A stretch of DNA of 64,000 bases, from contig NZ_RCDB01000003.1 in the NCBI RefSeq assembly GCF_003651225.1, positions 499,259 to 563,258 of the forward strand, in the 5' to 3' direction. This stretch comes from Microbacterium telephonicum (GTDB lineage: Bacteria > Actinomycetota > Actinomycetes > Actinomycetales > Microbacteriaceae). A program made the translations under genes and the position numbers. Of the stretch, positions 43,266 through 54,884 are shown in pieces (position 1 is the first letter of the stretch; each line of letters begins with the position of its first letter). The notes under the pieces were generated by a model. The model made no database searches. It saw only the letters and a list, made by a program, of their open reading frames with translations, and was not told the DNA's origin.

Positions 43266-44875
43266 GTCGTCTCCTGGTCGTGAGGTGTCTCGTCGTGGGG
43301 CGTCGGGGCGGCATCCGGTCGGCTCCGTCCCGGTGCGCGGACCGCGGGGCCGGCGTCGGCCGCGGCCGCGGCCGCTCGGGCGGCGCGACCCGTGCGCCCC
43401 GCCGGAGCGCGCGGCGGCACCGCCGCCCACAGGTGCGCGGTGAGGTAGCTGCGCCACGGCGCCGTGCGCGCGGCCCACGCGTCGAACCCGCGCGGGTCGG
43501 ACGGGATGCCGAGGGCGACGGCGCCGGCGCGCACGGCGACGTCGCCGGGAAGGGTGATGTCGGGGTCGCCGAGCACCCGCATCCGCACGTAATCGGCCGT
43601 CCACGGGCCGATCCCGGGCATCGTCAGCAGGGCGGCGCGCTGCTGGGCGCCGTCGTCGCCCGACGTGAGCAGGAGCGAGCCGTCGGCGAGGGCCGCCGCG
43701 GCACCGGTGATCGCGCGGATGCGCGCCCCCGGACCGCGCAGCACCTCGTGCCCGTGCTCGGCGATGGCCGCCATCGTCGGGAACAGCCGGGCCGTTCCCT
43801 CGACCTCGGGGGCCGACTCCCCCAGCGCGTCGCTCAGCGCCGTCAGCGCGGTGCGCGCCGACGCCACCGAGATCTGCTGGCCCACCATCGCGCGGATGAG
43901 CATCTCGTGCGGATCGGCGGCGCCGGGCACGCGGATGCCGGGGATCCGCGCGACGCGGGGGGCGATCTCGGGATGCGCGGCGAGTGCGGCGTCGACGGCG
44001 GCGGGGTCGGCATCCAGGTCGAAGAGGCGCCGCGCCCGCGCGACGAGCGTGCCGAGGTCGGCCAGACGCGACAGCCTGGCGCGCATGCGCAGGCGGTCGG
44101 CGCCGTCGCGACGCAGCTCGAACCAGGCCACTCCGCCGGGCAGGCGCAGCGTGCGGGCGAAGCTCGTTCGCCCGGCGACCTCCACGCCGGGCACGGCGCG
44201 CACGGCCATCCACGCGAAGAGCCCGTCGAGATCGAGGGGCGCGCGGTACGGGAGCACGAGGTCGATCGCACCCGACGCCGCCGCCGCGCCGGAGGGCCGT
44301 CGCAGCGCGCGCAGCGCGCCGGGCGTCATGCCGAACACCTCCTGCACGGTGTCGTTGAACTGCCGCACGCTCGCGAACCCCGCCGAGAAGGCGATGTCGG
44401 ATGCCGGCAGGTCGGTGCCGACGAGCAGCATGCGGGCGGTGTGAGCGCGCTGCGCCCGCGCGAGGGCGAGGGGCCCGGCGCCGAGCTCGGCGGTGAGGAT
44501 GCGGCCGAGGTGCCGCGGCGAGTACCCCAGGCGCGCGGCGAGACCGGGCACGCCCTCGCGCTCGACGACGCCGTCGGCGATGAGGCGCATGGCGCGGCCG
44601 GCGACGTCGCCGCGCAGGTTCCACTCCGGCGATCCCGGCGCGGCCTCGGGGAGGCACCGCCTGCAGGCGCGATACCCGGCCTCGTGCGCCGCGGCGCTCG
44701 TGGGGTAGAAGGTGACGTTCGCGGGCTTCGGGGTGCGGGCGGGGCACGACGGACGGCAGTAGATGCCGGTGGAGCGCACCGCCGTGACGAACTGTCCGTC
44801 GAACCGCGCGTCGCGCGCGTCGATCGCACGGTAACGCTCGTCGAACGTCATCCCGCCCGTGGTCATCCCGCTCAT
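43262..44875 (-). CDS. Ada-AlkA fusion: methylphosphotriester sensor-activator and 3-methyladenine glycosylase
   Basis: 537 aa. The zinc site C40, C44, C71, C74 matches E. coli Ada C38/C42/C69/C72 with a two-residue offset, so C40 is the methyl acceptor. An AraC-type HTH follows (about 95-190; [16 protein letters not shown]). AlkA N-domain and HhH-GPD domain (about 205-490) include [11 protein letters not shown] and Asp in LPGDVAV. It senses alkylation, activates its own operon and excises alkylated purines. The last 45 residues are Ala/Pro/Arg-rich. I use the ATG at 44875, after GAGGGGGTGACC. Confidence 0.92.
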   Translation of the reverse strand: MSGMTTGGMTFDERYRAIDARDARFDGQFVTAVRSTGIYCRPSCPARTPKPANVTFYPTSAAAHEAGYRACRRCLPEAAPGSPEWNLRGDVAGRAMRLIADGVVEREGVPGLAARLGYSPRHLGRILTAELGAGPLALARAQRAHTARMLLVGTDLPASDIAFSAGFASVRQFNDTVQEVFGMTPGALRALRRPSGAAAASGAIDLVLPYRAPLDLDGLFAWMAVRAVPGVEVAGRTSFARTLRLPGGVAWFELRRDGADRLRMRARLSRLADLGTLVARARRLFDLDADPAAVDAALAAHPEIAPRVARIPGIRVPGAADPHEMLIRAMVGQQISVASARTALTALSDALGESAPEVEGTARLFPTMAAIAEHGHEVLRGPGARIRAITGAAAALADGSLLLTSGDDGAQQRAALLTMPGIGPWTADYVRMRVLGDPDITLPGDVAVRAGAVALGIPSDPRGFDAWAARTAPWRSYLTAHLWAAVPPRAPAGRTGRAARAAAAAADAGPAVRAPGRSRPDAAPTPHDETPHDQETT

Positions 44876-44953
44876 GGTCACCCCCTCAGCCTGCCACTCC
44901 CGCATCCCCCGCGCTCGCGGAAATCGGACACGACGGTGAGGGTCGTCGCCGGT

Positions 44954-45033
44954 CACGAACTCCGCAGAAACGCACGAACTCCGCATCCGAAGCGACGCTC
45001 GGATGCGGAGTTCGTGGGATCGTGCGGAGTTCG
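44954..45033. repeat. Nested inverted repeat of CGAACTCCGCA
   Basis: CGAACTCCGCA (44956-44966) is followed by a perfect 18-bp inverted pair (44973-44990 and 44999-45016, 8-nt loop) and TGCGGAGTTCG (45023-45033). The word thus occurs twice forward and twice reversed. It lies between purH's end and the Ada-AlkA gene's start, both on the minus strand. The remaining 44876-44953 shows nothing else clear. Confidence 0.8.
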
Positions 45034-45056
45034 AAGCACCGCACCTCGCCAGCGGG

Positions 45057-46664
45057 TCAGTGGAAGAAGTGACGCTCGCCGGTGAAGAACATGGTCACGC
45101 CGGCGGCCTTGGCCGCGTCGACGACCTCCTGGTCGCGCACCGATCCGCCGGGCTGGATGATCGTGCGGATGCCGGCGTCGATGAGCACCTGCGGTCCGTC
45201 GGCGAACGGGAAGAACGCGTCCGAAGCGGCGACCGAGCCGGCCGCGCGGTCACCGGCGCGCTCCACCGCGAGGCGGCAGGAGTCGACCCGGTTCACCTGG
45301 CCCATGCCGATGCCGACCGTCGCCGACCCCTGGGCCAGCACGATCGCGTTGCTCTTGACGGCGCGGCACGCCTTCCACGCGAAGGCGAGGTTCGACTTCG
45401 CGGCGTCGTCGGGCATCTCGCCCGTGACGAGCTCCCAGCCGTCGACGAGCGACTCGACCTCGGCCGGGAAGCGGTCGGCATCCTGCAGCAGCAGGCCTCC
45501 CGAGACGAGACGGACGTCCATCGGCTCCTGCCGCCAGTCGTCGGGCAGCTGCAGCACGCGCAGGTTCTTCTTGAGCTTGAACACCTCCAGCGCCTCCGGC
45601 TCGAAGCCCGGGGCGACGATGACCTCGGTGAAGATGTCGCGCAGGTTCTCGGCCATCTTCAGCGTCACGGTGCGGTTGGCCGCGATCACGCCGCCGAAGG
45701 CCGAGACCGGGTCGCACTCGTGGGCGCGCAGGTGCGCGGAGGCGATGGGGTCGAGCGCCTGCGGCGCGGCGATCGCGATGCCGCACGGGTTGGCGTGCTT
45801 GATGATGGCGACCGCCGGTTTGACCATGTCGAACGCGGCGCGGAGGGCGGCATCCGCGTCGACGTAGTTGTTGTACGACATCTCCTTGCCCTGCAGCTGC
45901 GTGGCCTGGGCGATGCCGTGGCCGCCGGTGCGGGTGTAGATCGCGGCGCGCTGGTGCGAGTTCTCGCCGTAGCGCAGGGTCTCGAGCCGCTCGGCGCGGA
46001 TCGTGAGGTGCTGCGGCAGGTCGACGCCGTCGGCGAGGGTCTCGTCGGCGAACCACGTCGAGACGGCCCGGTCGTAGGCGGCGGTGTGGGCGAAGGCGCG
46101 CGCGGCGAGCTCCCGCCGCTGCGACAGCGTCGTGCCGCCCTGGCCGATCGCGTCGATGATGGCGGGGTACGACTCCGGCGAGACGACGATCGCGACGTTC
46201 GCGAAGTTCTTGGCCGACGCGCGCACCATGGCGGGTCCGCCGATGTCGATCTGCTCGACCACGGCGTCGCCCGTCGCGCCGGAGGCGACGGTCTCGACGA
46301 ACGGATAGAGGTTCACGACGACGAGCTCGAAGGGGCGGATGCCGAGCTCGGCGAGCTGGGCCTCGTGGTCTTCGAGCCGCAGGTCGGCGAGCAGGCCTGC
46401 GTGGACGCTGGGGTGCAGGGTCTTCACGCGGCCGCCGAGCGACTCGGGGAACCCGGTGATCTCGGCGACGTCTTTCACGTCGAGACCGGCCTCGCGCAGC
46501 AGCGCGGCCGAGCCTCCGGTCGAGACGAGCTCGACGCCGTCGGCGGCGAGGGCCTGGGCGAGCGGCAGCAGCCCCGTCTTGTCGCTGACCGAGATCAGCG
46601 CACGGCGGATGGCGACGGCGTCGCGCGGACGGTAGAGGGCGGGGTCGATGGTGGGACCGGCCAT
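45057..46664 (-). CDS. purH: AICAR transformylase / IMP cyclohydrolase
   Basis: 535 aa, normal length. The N-terminal MGS-like cyclohydrolase domain ([34 protein letters not shown]) and the C-terminal transformylase domain with [12 protein letters not shown] and KHANPCGIA are intact. It carries out the last two steps of IMP synthesis using 10-formyl-THF. It follows purN by 42 nt. Its substrate AICAR (ZMP) is the precursor of the ligand sensed by the glyA riboswitch in this window. Confidence 0.97.
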   Translation of the reverse strand: MAGPTIDPALYRPRDAVAIRRALISVSDKTGLLPLAQALAADGVELVSTGGSAALLREAGLDVKDVAEITGFPESLGGRVKTLHPSVHAGLLADLRLEDHEAQLAELGIRPFELVVVNLYPFVETVASGATGDAVVEQIDIGGPAMVRASAKNFANVAIVVSPESYPAIIDAIGQGGTTLSQRRELAARAFAHTAAYDRAVSTWFADETLADGVDLPQHLTIRAERLETLRYGENSHQRAAIYTRTGGHGIAQATQLQGKEMSYNNYVDADAALRAAFDMVKPAVAIIKHANPCGIAIAAPQALDPIASAHLRAHECDPVSAFGGVIAANRTVTLKMAENLRDIFTEVIVAPGFEPEALEVFKLKKNLRVLQLPDDWRQEPMDVRLVSGGLLLQDADRFPAEVESLVDGWELVTGEMPDDAAKSNLAFAWKACRAVKSNAIVLAQGSATVGIGMGQVNRVDSCRLAVERAGDRAAGSVAASDAFFPFADGPQVLIDAGIRTIIQPGGSVRDQEVVDAAKAAGVTMFFTGERHFFH

Positions 46665-46706
46665 GGCGGAGGGCTCCTCGGGGTCGGAGTGCGGGACGTG
46701 CGGTGG

Positions 46707-47312
46707 TCAGGGGGTCGGCGCGGGCGCGCCGGCGCGGGAGAGGTCGAGCTCGCCGGTCGCGATGCGGCGCACGACGTCGATCAGCAACCGTCGCTCGACG
46801 GGCTTGATGCGCTCGTGCAGGCTGTGCTCGGTGTCATCGGCGAGCACGGGCACCCGCTCCTGCGCGAGGATCGGGCCGGTGTCCACGCCGGTGTCGACGA
46901 CGATGACGCTCGCGCCGGTCTCGGTCGCGCCCGCGGCGAGCGCGTCGCGCACGCCGTGCGCGCCGGGGAACTCGGGCAGGTACGCGGGGTGGGTGTTGAT
47001 GAGCCGCGGCGCCCACGCGTCGACGACGGATGCCGGGAGCAGACGCATGAGACCGCTCAGCACGACGAGGTCGGGGTTCCACACCGCCAGCTGCCGCTGC
47101 AGCTCCTCGCCCCAGTGCTCGCGCGACTCGAATTCGCGGAACGGCACGAGGAACGTCGGGATGCCGAACTGCTCGGCGTGGGCGAATCCGTCGGCCTGCC
47201 GGTCGGCGCCGACGACGACGACGCGGGCGGGGAAGTCGGCGGATGCCGCCGCCTCCAGCAGTGCCCGCAGGTTCGAGCCGGTGCCCGAGATGAGGACGGC
47301 GACCGTGAGCAT
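46707..47312 (-). CDS. purN: Phosphoribosylglycinamide formyltransferase
   Basis: 201 aa. [16 protein letters not shown] (phosphate loop), [16 protein letters not shown] and [21 protein letters not shown] (catalytic Asn-His) are conserved. It formylates GAR with 10-formyl-THF in purine synthesis. TAGACT 6 nt before the ATG suggests a leaderless mRNA with its own promoter, despite lying 87 nt after perM. Confidence 0.95.
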   Translation of the reverse strand: MLTVAVLISGTGSNLRALLEAAASADFPARVVVVGADRQADGFAHAEQFGIPTFLVPFREFESREHWGEELQRQLAVWNPDLVVLSGLMRLLPASVVDAWAPRLINTHPAYLPEFPGAHGVRDALAAGATETGASVIVVDTGVDTGPILAQERVPVLADDTEHSLHERIKPVERRLLIDVVRRIATGELDLSRAGAPAPTP

Positions 47313-47318
47313 CAGGCC

Positions 47319-47324
47319 AGTCTA
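47319..47324 (-). promoter_or_regulatory. Leaderless-type -10 box before purN
   Basis: TAGACT (minus strand) ends 6 nt before the purN ATG. Confidence 0.55.
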
Positions 47325-47399
47325 GTGCGCCGCCGTGCGCGCCACCGGGGCGCTGGCGGCTCAGCGCGGGGGCTCGGCGCAGGCGCCCACCGCAGGGGC

Positions 47400-48917
47400 T
47401 CAGCGCGGCGGGGCGGTGGGGTCGTCGAGGTCGAGCGGCTCGGTGAGGTTGTCGTCGGGCGCCGGGGGGTCTGCCGAGGCGGTGGGTGCGGTATCCGGCT
47501 CCGCGTCGTCGGACAGGAACGCGATCGGGGCGATCTCCTCGGTGGCCTGCATGTCGACGTCGACCACCGGGACGGAACGGGCGTTGCCGGTCGCCGATGA
47601 CCACCCGCCGTCCGGCTGCGGCAGCGACGTCGCGGCCCCGCCGGCCACGACCGTCGGGACGAGGGCGACGTCCGAGTCGGGCATCGTGTCGTACCGGTCG
47701 ACGTCGTCACCGCGCTCGCGCGTGGACGCGCGCAGACCGAACAGCGTGATCGCGGCGCCGACCGCGATCTCGGCGCCGACGGCGAGGGCGAGCGGCCCGG
47801 GCTGCGTGCCGACGACGGCCAGCCGGCCCGGGCCGATCGACCCGGAGGCGACGACGGCCAGCAGCGCCGCCGCTCCCCCGGCACCGACGACGAGGATGCC
47901 GAGCACGGCGAGACGGGTGGCGACGGCATCCGTCTGCTCGTCGACGAGGCGCCGGCGGGCGATCCAGCCGGCGAACGCGCCGACGGCGACCACGACGACG
48001 GCCAGGAGCAGCAGCCACTGCGACGGGTCCTCGGGGACGATGCCGAGCACGGGGATCGCGGGCAGTACGCCGACATCCGTTCCGGCGGCGGAGACCGTGG
48101 CGCCGTCGCCGAGCAGCAATCCGGGGCCCGCGGCGAACGAGAGGCCCCAGACGACGAGCGTCGGCAGATAGGCGACCTGGGCGAGTCCGATCGCGACCGC
48201 CCCGACGAGGTCGACGTGCGCGGATTCGAACAGGGCGACGACATCTCCGCCGCCTACGGCGAGCGCGACCGCCAGCACGGCGGCCCCCACTCCGATCATG
48301 CCGACCAGCGCGGCCGCGAGCCCGCGCGCCGCGGCGGGCACGGCGCCGCGCCACAGCTCGGAGTCGTCGGCGAGGTCGTGCACCGCGTCGACGACGCCGT
48401 CGTCGCCTTCGCGCCACGCGGTGACGAGCGCGCCGGCCGCCGCCGGCAGCGCGTAGACGAGCACGGGGAGGAGGATCGCCTGCCAGGTCTCGACGGCCGC
48501 GACCGGGGCGTGCGCGGAGAGCGTCACGAGGCTCGCCAGCGCCGCGAAGACGACGCCCCCCGACAGGACGCCGATCAGGCCGGCACCGGAGTGCGCGGCC
48601 CGGGCGCCGGAACGGGCGGCGAACAGGGCCGTGAACACGGCGAACGCGAGCGGGGAGAGCGAGAGCAGGAACGCGGCACCCTCGACGGGGACCCCGGCGG
48701 ACACGAGGTACGCGTCGGGCAGGTCGACCTGTACGGGCACGAGCAGACCGAACTGCCAGATGCGGGCCGAGGCCGGCCAGAGCAGTCCCCAATCGGCGCC
48801 GCCCCCGAAGCCGAACACCCACAGCAGGGTGAGCGGAGCGAGGGCTGCGGCGAGACCGACGGCCGCGGCGATGGCGGCGTCGAAGGCGGCGAGGATGACG
48901 ACGAGGAGGCGGTTCAT
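47400..48917 (-). CDS. PerM-like DUF6350 membrane protein
   Basis: 505 aa. About ten hydrophobic segments fill residues 5-410; the last 95 residues are acidic and polar. The position directly upstream of purN-purH and next to sucD-sucC equals that of Rv0955 (PerM) in mycobacteria, a cell-division-linked membrane protein of the DUF6350 family. Identity rests on topology and gene order rather than motif. A TAGGGT -10 lies 9 nt before the ATG, back to back with the purine permease promoter. Confidence 0.75.
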   Translation of the reverse strand: MNRLLVVILAAFDAAIAAAVGLAAALAPLTLLWVFGFGGGADWGLLWPASARIWQFGLLVPVQVDLPDAYLVSAGVPVEGAAFLLSLSPLAFAVFTALFAARSGARAAHSGAGLIGVLSGGVVFAALASLVTLSAHAPVAAVETWQAILLPVLVYALPAAAGALVTAWREGDDGVVDAVHDLADDSELWRGAVPAAARGLAAALVGMIGVGAAVLAVALAVGGGDVVALFESAHVDLVGAVAIGLAQVAYLPTLVVWGLSFAAGPGLLLGDGATVSAAGTDVGVLPAIPVLGIVPEDPSQWLLLLAVVVVAVGAFAGWIARRRLVDEQTDAVATRLAVLGILVVGAGGAAALLAVVASGSIGPGRLAVVGTQPGPLALAVGAEIAVGAAITLFGLRASTRERGDDVDRYDTMPDSDVALVPTVVAGGAATSLPQPDGGWSSATGNARSVPVVDVDMQATEEIAPIAFLSDDAEPDTAPTASADPPAPDDNLTEPLDLDDPTAPPR

Positions 48918-48926
48918 GCGCCTTCG

Positions 48927-48945
48927 ACCCTATCCGCGGTACCGT
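48927..48945. promoter_or_regulatory. Back-to-back -10 boxes of perM and the purine permease gene
   Basis: TAGGGT (48932-48927, minus) and TACCGT (48940-48945, plus) are 7 bp apart and point away from each other. The two polymerases cannot bind together. Confidence 0.55.
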
Positions 48946-48952
48946 CGACGGA

Positions 48953-50365
48953 ATGAGCACCACTCCGCCTTCCCCGACGTCCACCACCCGCGGCCGCCTC
49001 GATTCCTTCTTCGAGATCACCCGTCGCGGCTCCACCGTCGGCACCGAGATCCGCGGCGGCCTCGTCACCTTCGTGACGATGGCCTACATCGTCATCCTGA
49101 ACCCGCTGATCCTGTCGACCCCCGACGTCGAGGGGACGGTGCTCGACGGCCACGCCGTCGCCGCGGCCACGGCGCTCACCGCCGGCGTCATGACGGTGCT
49201 GTTCGGCCTCGTGACCCGCCTGCCGTTCGCGTTCGCGGCGGGCCTGGGGATCAACGCGTTCCTCGCGTTCTCGGTCGTCGGATCGGTGTCGTGGCCCGAG
49301 GCGATGGCGCTCGTCATGATCAACGGCCTCATCATCGTCGTCCTCGCCGCGACCGGCCTGCGGAAGATGATCTTCGACGCCGTCCCGGTGCAGTTGAAGC
49401 TCGCCATCACGGTCGGCATCGGCCTGTTCATCGCGTTCATCGGCTTCGTCAACGCCGGCTTCGTCTCGGCGACCGGCAACGCGTCACCCCCGGTCGACCT
49501 CGGCATCGGCGGGTCGGTCGCGTCGCTGCCGACGCTGATGTTCGTCATCACCCTGCTGATCGGCGGCACCCTCATCGCGCTGCGGGTCAAGGGCGCGATC
49601 CTCATCGCCCTCGTCGGCGGAACCGTGCTGTCGGCGATCGTCAATGCGATCTGGCCGTTCGGTCTGGACTTCGGCTTCGCGAACGGCATCGTCGCGCTCC
49701 CCGACTTCAGCCTCATCGGCGCCGTCGACTTCGGCTTCGACCTGCAGCGCGTGAGCGTCGTCGCCCTCGTCATGTTCGTGTTCACCCTGCTGTTCTCGAA
49801 CTTCTTCGACGCGATGGGCACCATGACCGGCCTCGCCAAGGAGGCCGACCTCGCCGATGCCAACGGCGACTTCCCGCGCATCAAGTCGGCGCTGGTCGTC
49901 GAGGGCCTCGGCGCCGTCGTCGGCGGTGGCACGTCGTCCTCGTCGGCGACGGTGTTCGTCGAGTCGGGCTCCGGCATCGGCGAGGGCGCCCGCACGGGGC
50001 TCGCGTCGGTCGTGACCGGCGCGCTGTTCCTGCTCGCGATGTTCTTCACGCCGCTGACCTCGCTCGTGCCGGGCGGTGTCGCCGCGGCGGCGCTCGTGCT
50101 CGTCGGCGCGATGATGCTCACCCAGATCAAGAACATCGACTTCACCGACTTCCGAGTGCTGCTGCCGGTGTTCCTGACCGCGACGGTCATGCCGATGACC
50201 TACTCGATCGCCAACGGCATCGGCGCGGGCTTCGTGTCGTGGATCGTGCTGCACGCCTTCTCGGGCCGCGCGAAGCAGATCCACCCGCTGCTGTGGATCG
50301 TGGGCGCCGGCTTCGTCGTCTTCTTCGCCCGCGGCCCGCTCGAGGCGCTGCTCGGCGTCGCCTGA
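48953..50365 (+). CDS. NCS2-family purine permease (AzgA/PbuG-like)
   Basis: 470 aa with about 12-14 membrane segments. GGLVTFVTMAYIVILNP at the N-terminus, AGLGINAFLAF and NFFDAMGTMTGLAKEAD are typical of the AzgA-like (COG2252) hypoxanthine/guanine/adenine permeases. It probably salvages nucleobases by proton symport. The location beside purN-purH fits purine supply. TACCGT lies 7 nt before the ATG, so it is likely leaderless. Confidence 0.92.
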   Translation: MSTTPPSPTSTTRGRLDSFFEITRRGSTVGTEIRGGLVTFVTMAYIVILNPLILSTPDVEGTVLDGHAVAAATALTAGVMTVLFGLVTRLPFAFAAGLGINAFLAFSVVGSVSWPEAMALVMINGLIIVVLAATGLRKMIFDAVPVQLKLAITVGIGLFIAFIGFVNAGFVSATGNASPPVDLGIGGSVASLPTLMFVITLLIGGTLIALRVKGAILIALVGGTVLSAIVNAIWPFGLDFGFANGIVALPDFSLIGAVDFGFDLQRVSVVALVMFVFTLLFSNFFDAMGTMTGLAKEADLADANGDFPRIKSALVVEGLGAVVGGGTSSSSATVFVESGSGIGEGARTGLASVVTGALFLLAMFFTPLTSLVPGGVAAAALVLVGAMMLTQIKNIDFTDFRVLLPVFLTATVMPMTYSIANGIGAGFVSWIVLHAFSGRAKQIHPLLWIVGAGFVVFFARGPLEALLGVA

Positions 50366-50380
50366 GGCGCGACGGCGCAC

Positions 50381-50428
50381 GAACGACGAAGGGGACGGAT
50401 GCCGCGGCATCCGTCCCCTTCGTCGTTC
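50381..50428. terminator. 48-bp perfect palindrome between the permease gene and sucD
   Basis: Arms of 24 bp (50381-50404 and 50405-50428) are exactly complementary, meeting at CCG-CGG. It lies between convergent genes and is a strong candidate bidirectional terminator. Confidence 0.88.
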
Positions 50429-50432
50429 AGCG

Positions 50433-52542
<2,110 letters not shown>

Positions 52543-52589
52543 GTGCAATCCTTCGCTGGGCGACTGTGGGGTGTGAAGCGCCGAAGAAG

Positions 52590-52622
52590 TCTCGATGTCG
52601 AGATATCGACGCGCCCAGCCTA
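52590..52622 (-). promoter_or_regulatory. sucC promoter with operator shared with icd
   Basis: The -10 box TAGGCT is at 52622-52617. The motif TCTCGATGTCGAGATATC (52590-52607) lies about 3-20 nt after the predicted start, as expected for a repressor. It differs by one base from 24162-24179. TCTCGA-TG-TCGAGA within it is a perfect palindrome. Confidence 0.68.
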
Positions 52623-52657
52623 ATACGCGCGGCTGGATGCCTCCGACCGTCCGATCC

Positions 52658-54190
52658 TCAGTCCGGGGTGCGCGGCAGCGTCTCCAGATCGTGCACTGCC
52701 GGCCCCTCGATGCGCGTGCCGTCGGCGCGGAACCGCGAGGCGTGCAGTGGGCAATCCCACGTGCATTCGGCGTCGTTCCACCGCAGCACACCGCCCAGGT
52801 GCGGGCAGACCGCCCGCACGCCGCGAGTGATCCCGTCGACCGTCGAGACGCCCACCGGCGTGAGGCCCCGATGGGCGATGACCCCCTCCCCCTCGGCAGG
52901 CCGCGGGACGGGCACGGGTCGTCGTTGCGCGTCGACCCATCCGGATGCCGCCTCCCACCCGACCGCGACGTTCTCCACCCCGCCGCGGCCGAGATCGGCC
53001 GGCACCGTCATCCGGCGCGCGATCGTCCGCATCCAGTCCGGACGCTCGGCCCACGGCACACCCGTGATCTCGGCGGTGATGCGCGCGGCGGCGGCCGGCG
53101 CGAGCGTGAGGCCCCATTTGCCGTACCCGGTGGCGAAACGCACCGCGCCGCCGGTGCGGGGCATGACACCGATGAAGGGGATCAGATCGTGGGATTCGTA
53201 GTCCTGCGCCGACCACGCGGTGACGGGACGCGCCGACGGGAAGTGCGTGCGGGTCCACGCCACGAGGTCGTCGACGGCCGCCCGCTCCGAGTACGCGCGC
53301 CCGACGGGGCTTCCGTTTCCGCCGACGATGAGCCGCGCGACGTCGCCGGGGCCGTCATCCGGCGTGACCGCACGCAGCGACCGGGTCGCGCCGTCGACCG
53401 AAAGGTACATCCCCTCGGGCGCCGGCTCGTCGAGCTCGAACGCGACGGCGTGACTGCGCAGGCCGCGGGTCTTGGCGAAGTACAGGCCGCGGTCCAGCAG
53501 CGGTGTCGCCGTCGCCAGCACGATGCTGTCCGCCTCGATCGGACCGGCATCCGTCGTCAGCCGCGGATGCGGGAGCGTGCGCACGCCGGTCACGCGGATG
53601 CCGGCGTGGACCGTGCCGCCCTCGGCGCGCAGCCGGCGGGCGAGCGCGCGCAGCACCGCCATCGGGTCGAGCGCGGACTGCCCCGCGAGCGCGACGCCGC
53701 CCACGAGGGGGAACGGGAGGGAGCCGTCGGGCACGAGCCGGTGCACCGGGAGGCCCGCCTCGGCGGCGGCGCGCTCCTCGGCCTCGACGTGCCGCATCCC
53801 CGCCTCGGTCTGCGCGTACGACACGGCGGTGCGCGTCGTGATGGGCACGCCCTCGGCCTCCGCGAACGCGCGCAGCCACGCGGCGCCCTCAGCGTTCGCC
53901 TCGACGTAGGCGCGCACGAGCGAGGCCGGATGGTGGCGCCGCAGCGTGCCGAGCACCTTCCCCTGCAGCAGCGACACCTTGCCCGTGTTGCCGCCGCTGG
54001 CGAGCTCCCCCACGGTGCCCGCTTCGACGACGGCCACGCGGCGTCCGGCCCGGGTGAGCCGGAGTGCGGTGACGAGACCGGTCAGTCCCGCCCCGACCAC
54101 GACGACGTCGGGCGTGCCCGCCGGCAGTCCGGGATCGGTCTCGACGGGAGGGGCGGAGAGCTTCCAGAGCGGCGGGCGCGAGGCGGGCAT
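52658..54190 (-). CDS. FAD-dependent oxidoreductase with C-terminal Rieske domain
   Basis: 510 aa from the ATG at 54190. The DAO-type FAD domain (about 25-390) starts with [21 protein letters not shown] and ends with [14 protein letters not shown]. The Rieske [2Fe-2S] domain (about 415-505) has CPH and, 16 residues on, CPLH. The architecture is that of actinobacterial and firmicute YhfW-like proteins of unknown substrate. TTGGCT 6 nt before the ATG is a weak leaderless -10. No partner genes are adjacent. Confidence 0.88.
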   Translation of the reverse strand: MPASRPPLWKLSAPPVETDPGLPAGTPDVVVVGAGLTGLVTALRLTRAGRRVAVVEAGTVGELASGGNTGKVSLLQGKVLGTLRRHHPASLVRAYVEANAEGAAWLRAFAEAEGVPITTRTAVSYAQTEAGMRHVEAEERAAAEAGLPVHRLVPDGSLPFPLVGGVALAGQSALDPMAVLRALARRLRAEGGTVHAGIRVTGVRTLPHPRLTTDAGPIEADSIVLATATPLLDRGLYFAKTRGLRSHAVAFELDEPAPEGMYLSVDGATRSLRAVTPDDGPGDVARLIVGGNGSPVGRAYSERAAVDDLVAWTRTHFPSARPVTAWSAQDYESHDLIPFIGVMPRTGGAVRFATGYGKWGLTLAPAAAARITAEITGVPWAERPDWMRTIARRMTVPADLGRGGVENVAVGWEAASGWVDAQRRPVPVPRPAEGEGVIAHRGLTPVGVSTVDGITRGVRAVCPHLGGVLRWNDAECTWDCPLHASRFRADGTRIEGPAVHDLETLPRTPD

Positions 54191-54281
54191 GCGGCCAGCC
54201 AACGCGGCGACAGCGGCCCGGACAACCCGCTTGACACGCGCCGTCCACCGGCGCCGGGCTACGGCGCCGGTGCGGGGATCC

Positions 54282-54884
54282 TCAGATCCAGCCGCGCTCG
54301 CGGGCGACGATCGCAGCCTGCTGCCGCGTGGGCACGTGCAGCTTTCCGAGGATCGACGAGACGTGGTTGCGCACCGTGCCGCCCGACAGGTGCAGGGTCG
54401 CCGCGATCTGCGCGATCGTCTCGCCGCGCTGCCCGACGCGCAGCACGTCGAGCTCGCGGTCGGTGAGCGGACTGCGCTCGTCGCGCAGGGCGTCGGCGGC
54501 GATCTCGGGGTCGACGTAGCGGCGCCCCGCGGCGACGTCGCGGATGACGGCGGCGACGTCCTCGGCGCGGCGCGACTTCGGCACGAACCCGTCGACGCCC
54601 TCGCTCAGCGCCCGCCGCAGCACGCCGGGACGGGCGTGGCGGGTCACGACGATGCAGCGCGCGGGCACGTGACGGCGGATGCGGGCGGCCGCCTCGACCC
54701 CGTCGATGCCGGGCATCTCGAGGTCGAGCAGGCACACGTCGGGGCGGAGGGCCAGCGCCTGGTCGACCGCGCTCTCGCCGTCGGCGCATTCGGCGACGAT
54801 CTCGAGGTCGTCCTCCAGGCGCAGCAGCGACGCGAGCGCGGAGCGGATCATGTCCTCGTCGTCGGCGATCAGCACGCGGATCAT
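54282..54884 (-). CDS. NarL/LuxR-type response regulator (DesR-like)
   Basis: 200 aa. The receiver domain has the acidic pocket D8-D9 and phospho-acceptor D54 in CLLDLEMPG, Thr in VVTRHA and Lys in VPKSRR. The LuxR HTH covers about 135-195 (SPLTDRELDVLRVGQRGETIAQIAATL). The ATG follows GGAGGAGACC and overlaps the kinase stop by 4 nt. A CATGAC-4-GTCATG palindrome before the kinase gene is a probable binding site. Confidence 0.92.
   Translation of the reverse strand: MIRVLIADDEDMIRSALASLLRLEDDLEIVAECADGESAVDQALALRPDVCLLDLEMPGIDGVEAAARIRRHVPARCIVVTRHARPGVLRRALSEGVDGFVPKSRRAEDVAAVIRDVAAGRRYVDPEIAADALRDERSPLTDRELDVLRVGQRGETIAQIAATLHLSGGTVRNHVSSILGKLHVPTRQQAAIVARERGWI

Noticed and set aside
52543..52791. 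N-terminal extension of sucC
   Set aside because: The frame is open, but it covers the promoter and shared operator, and the normal SucC N-terminus begins at the GTG at 52542.
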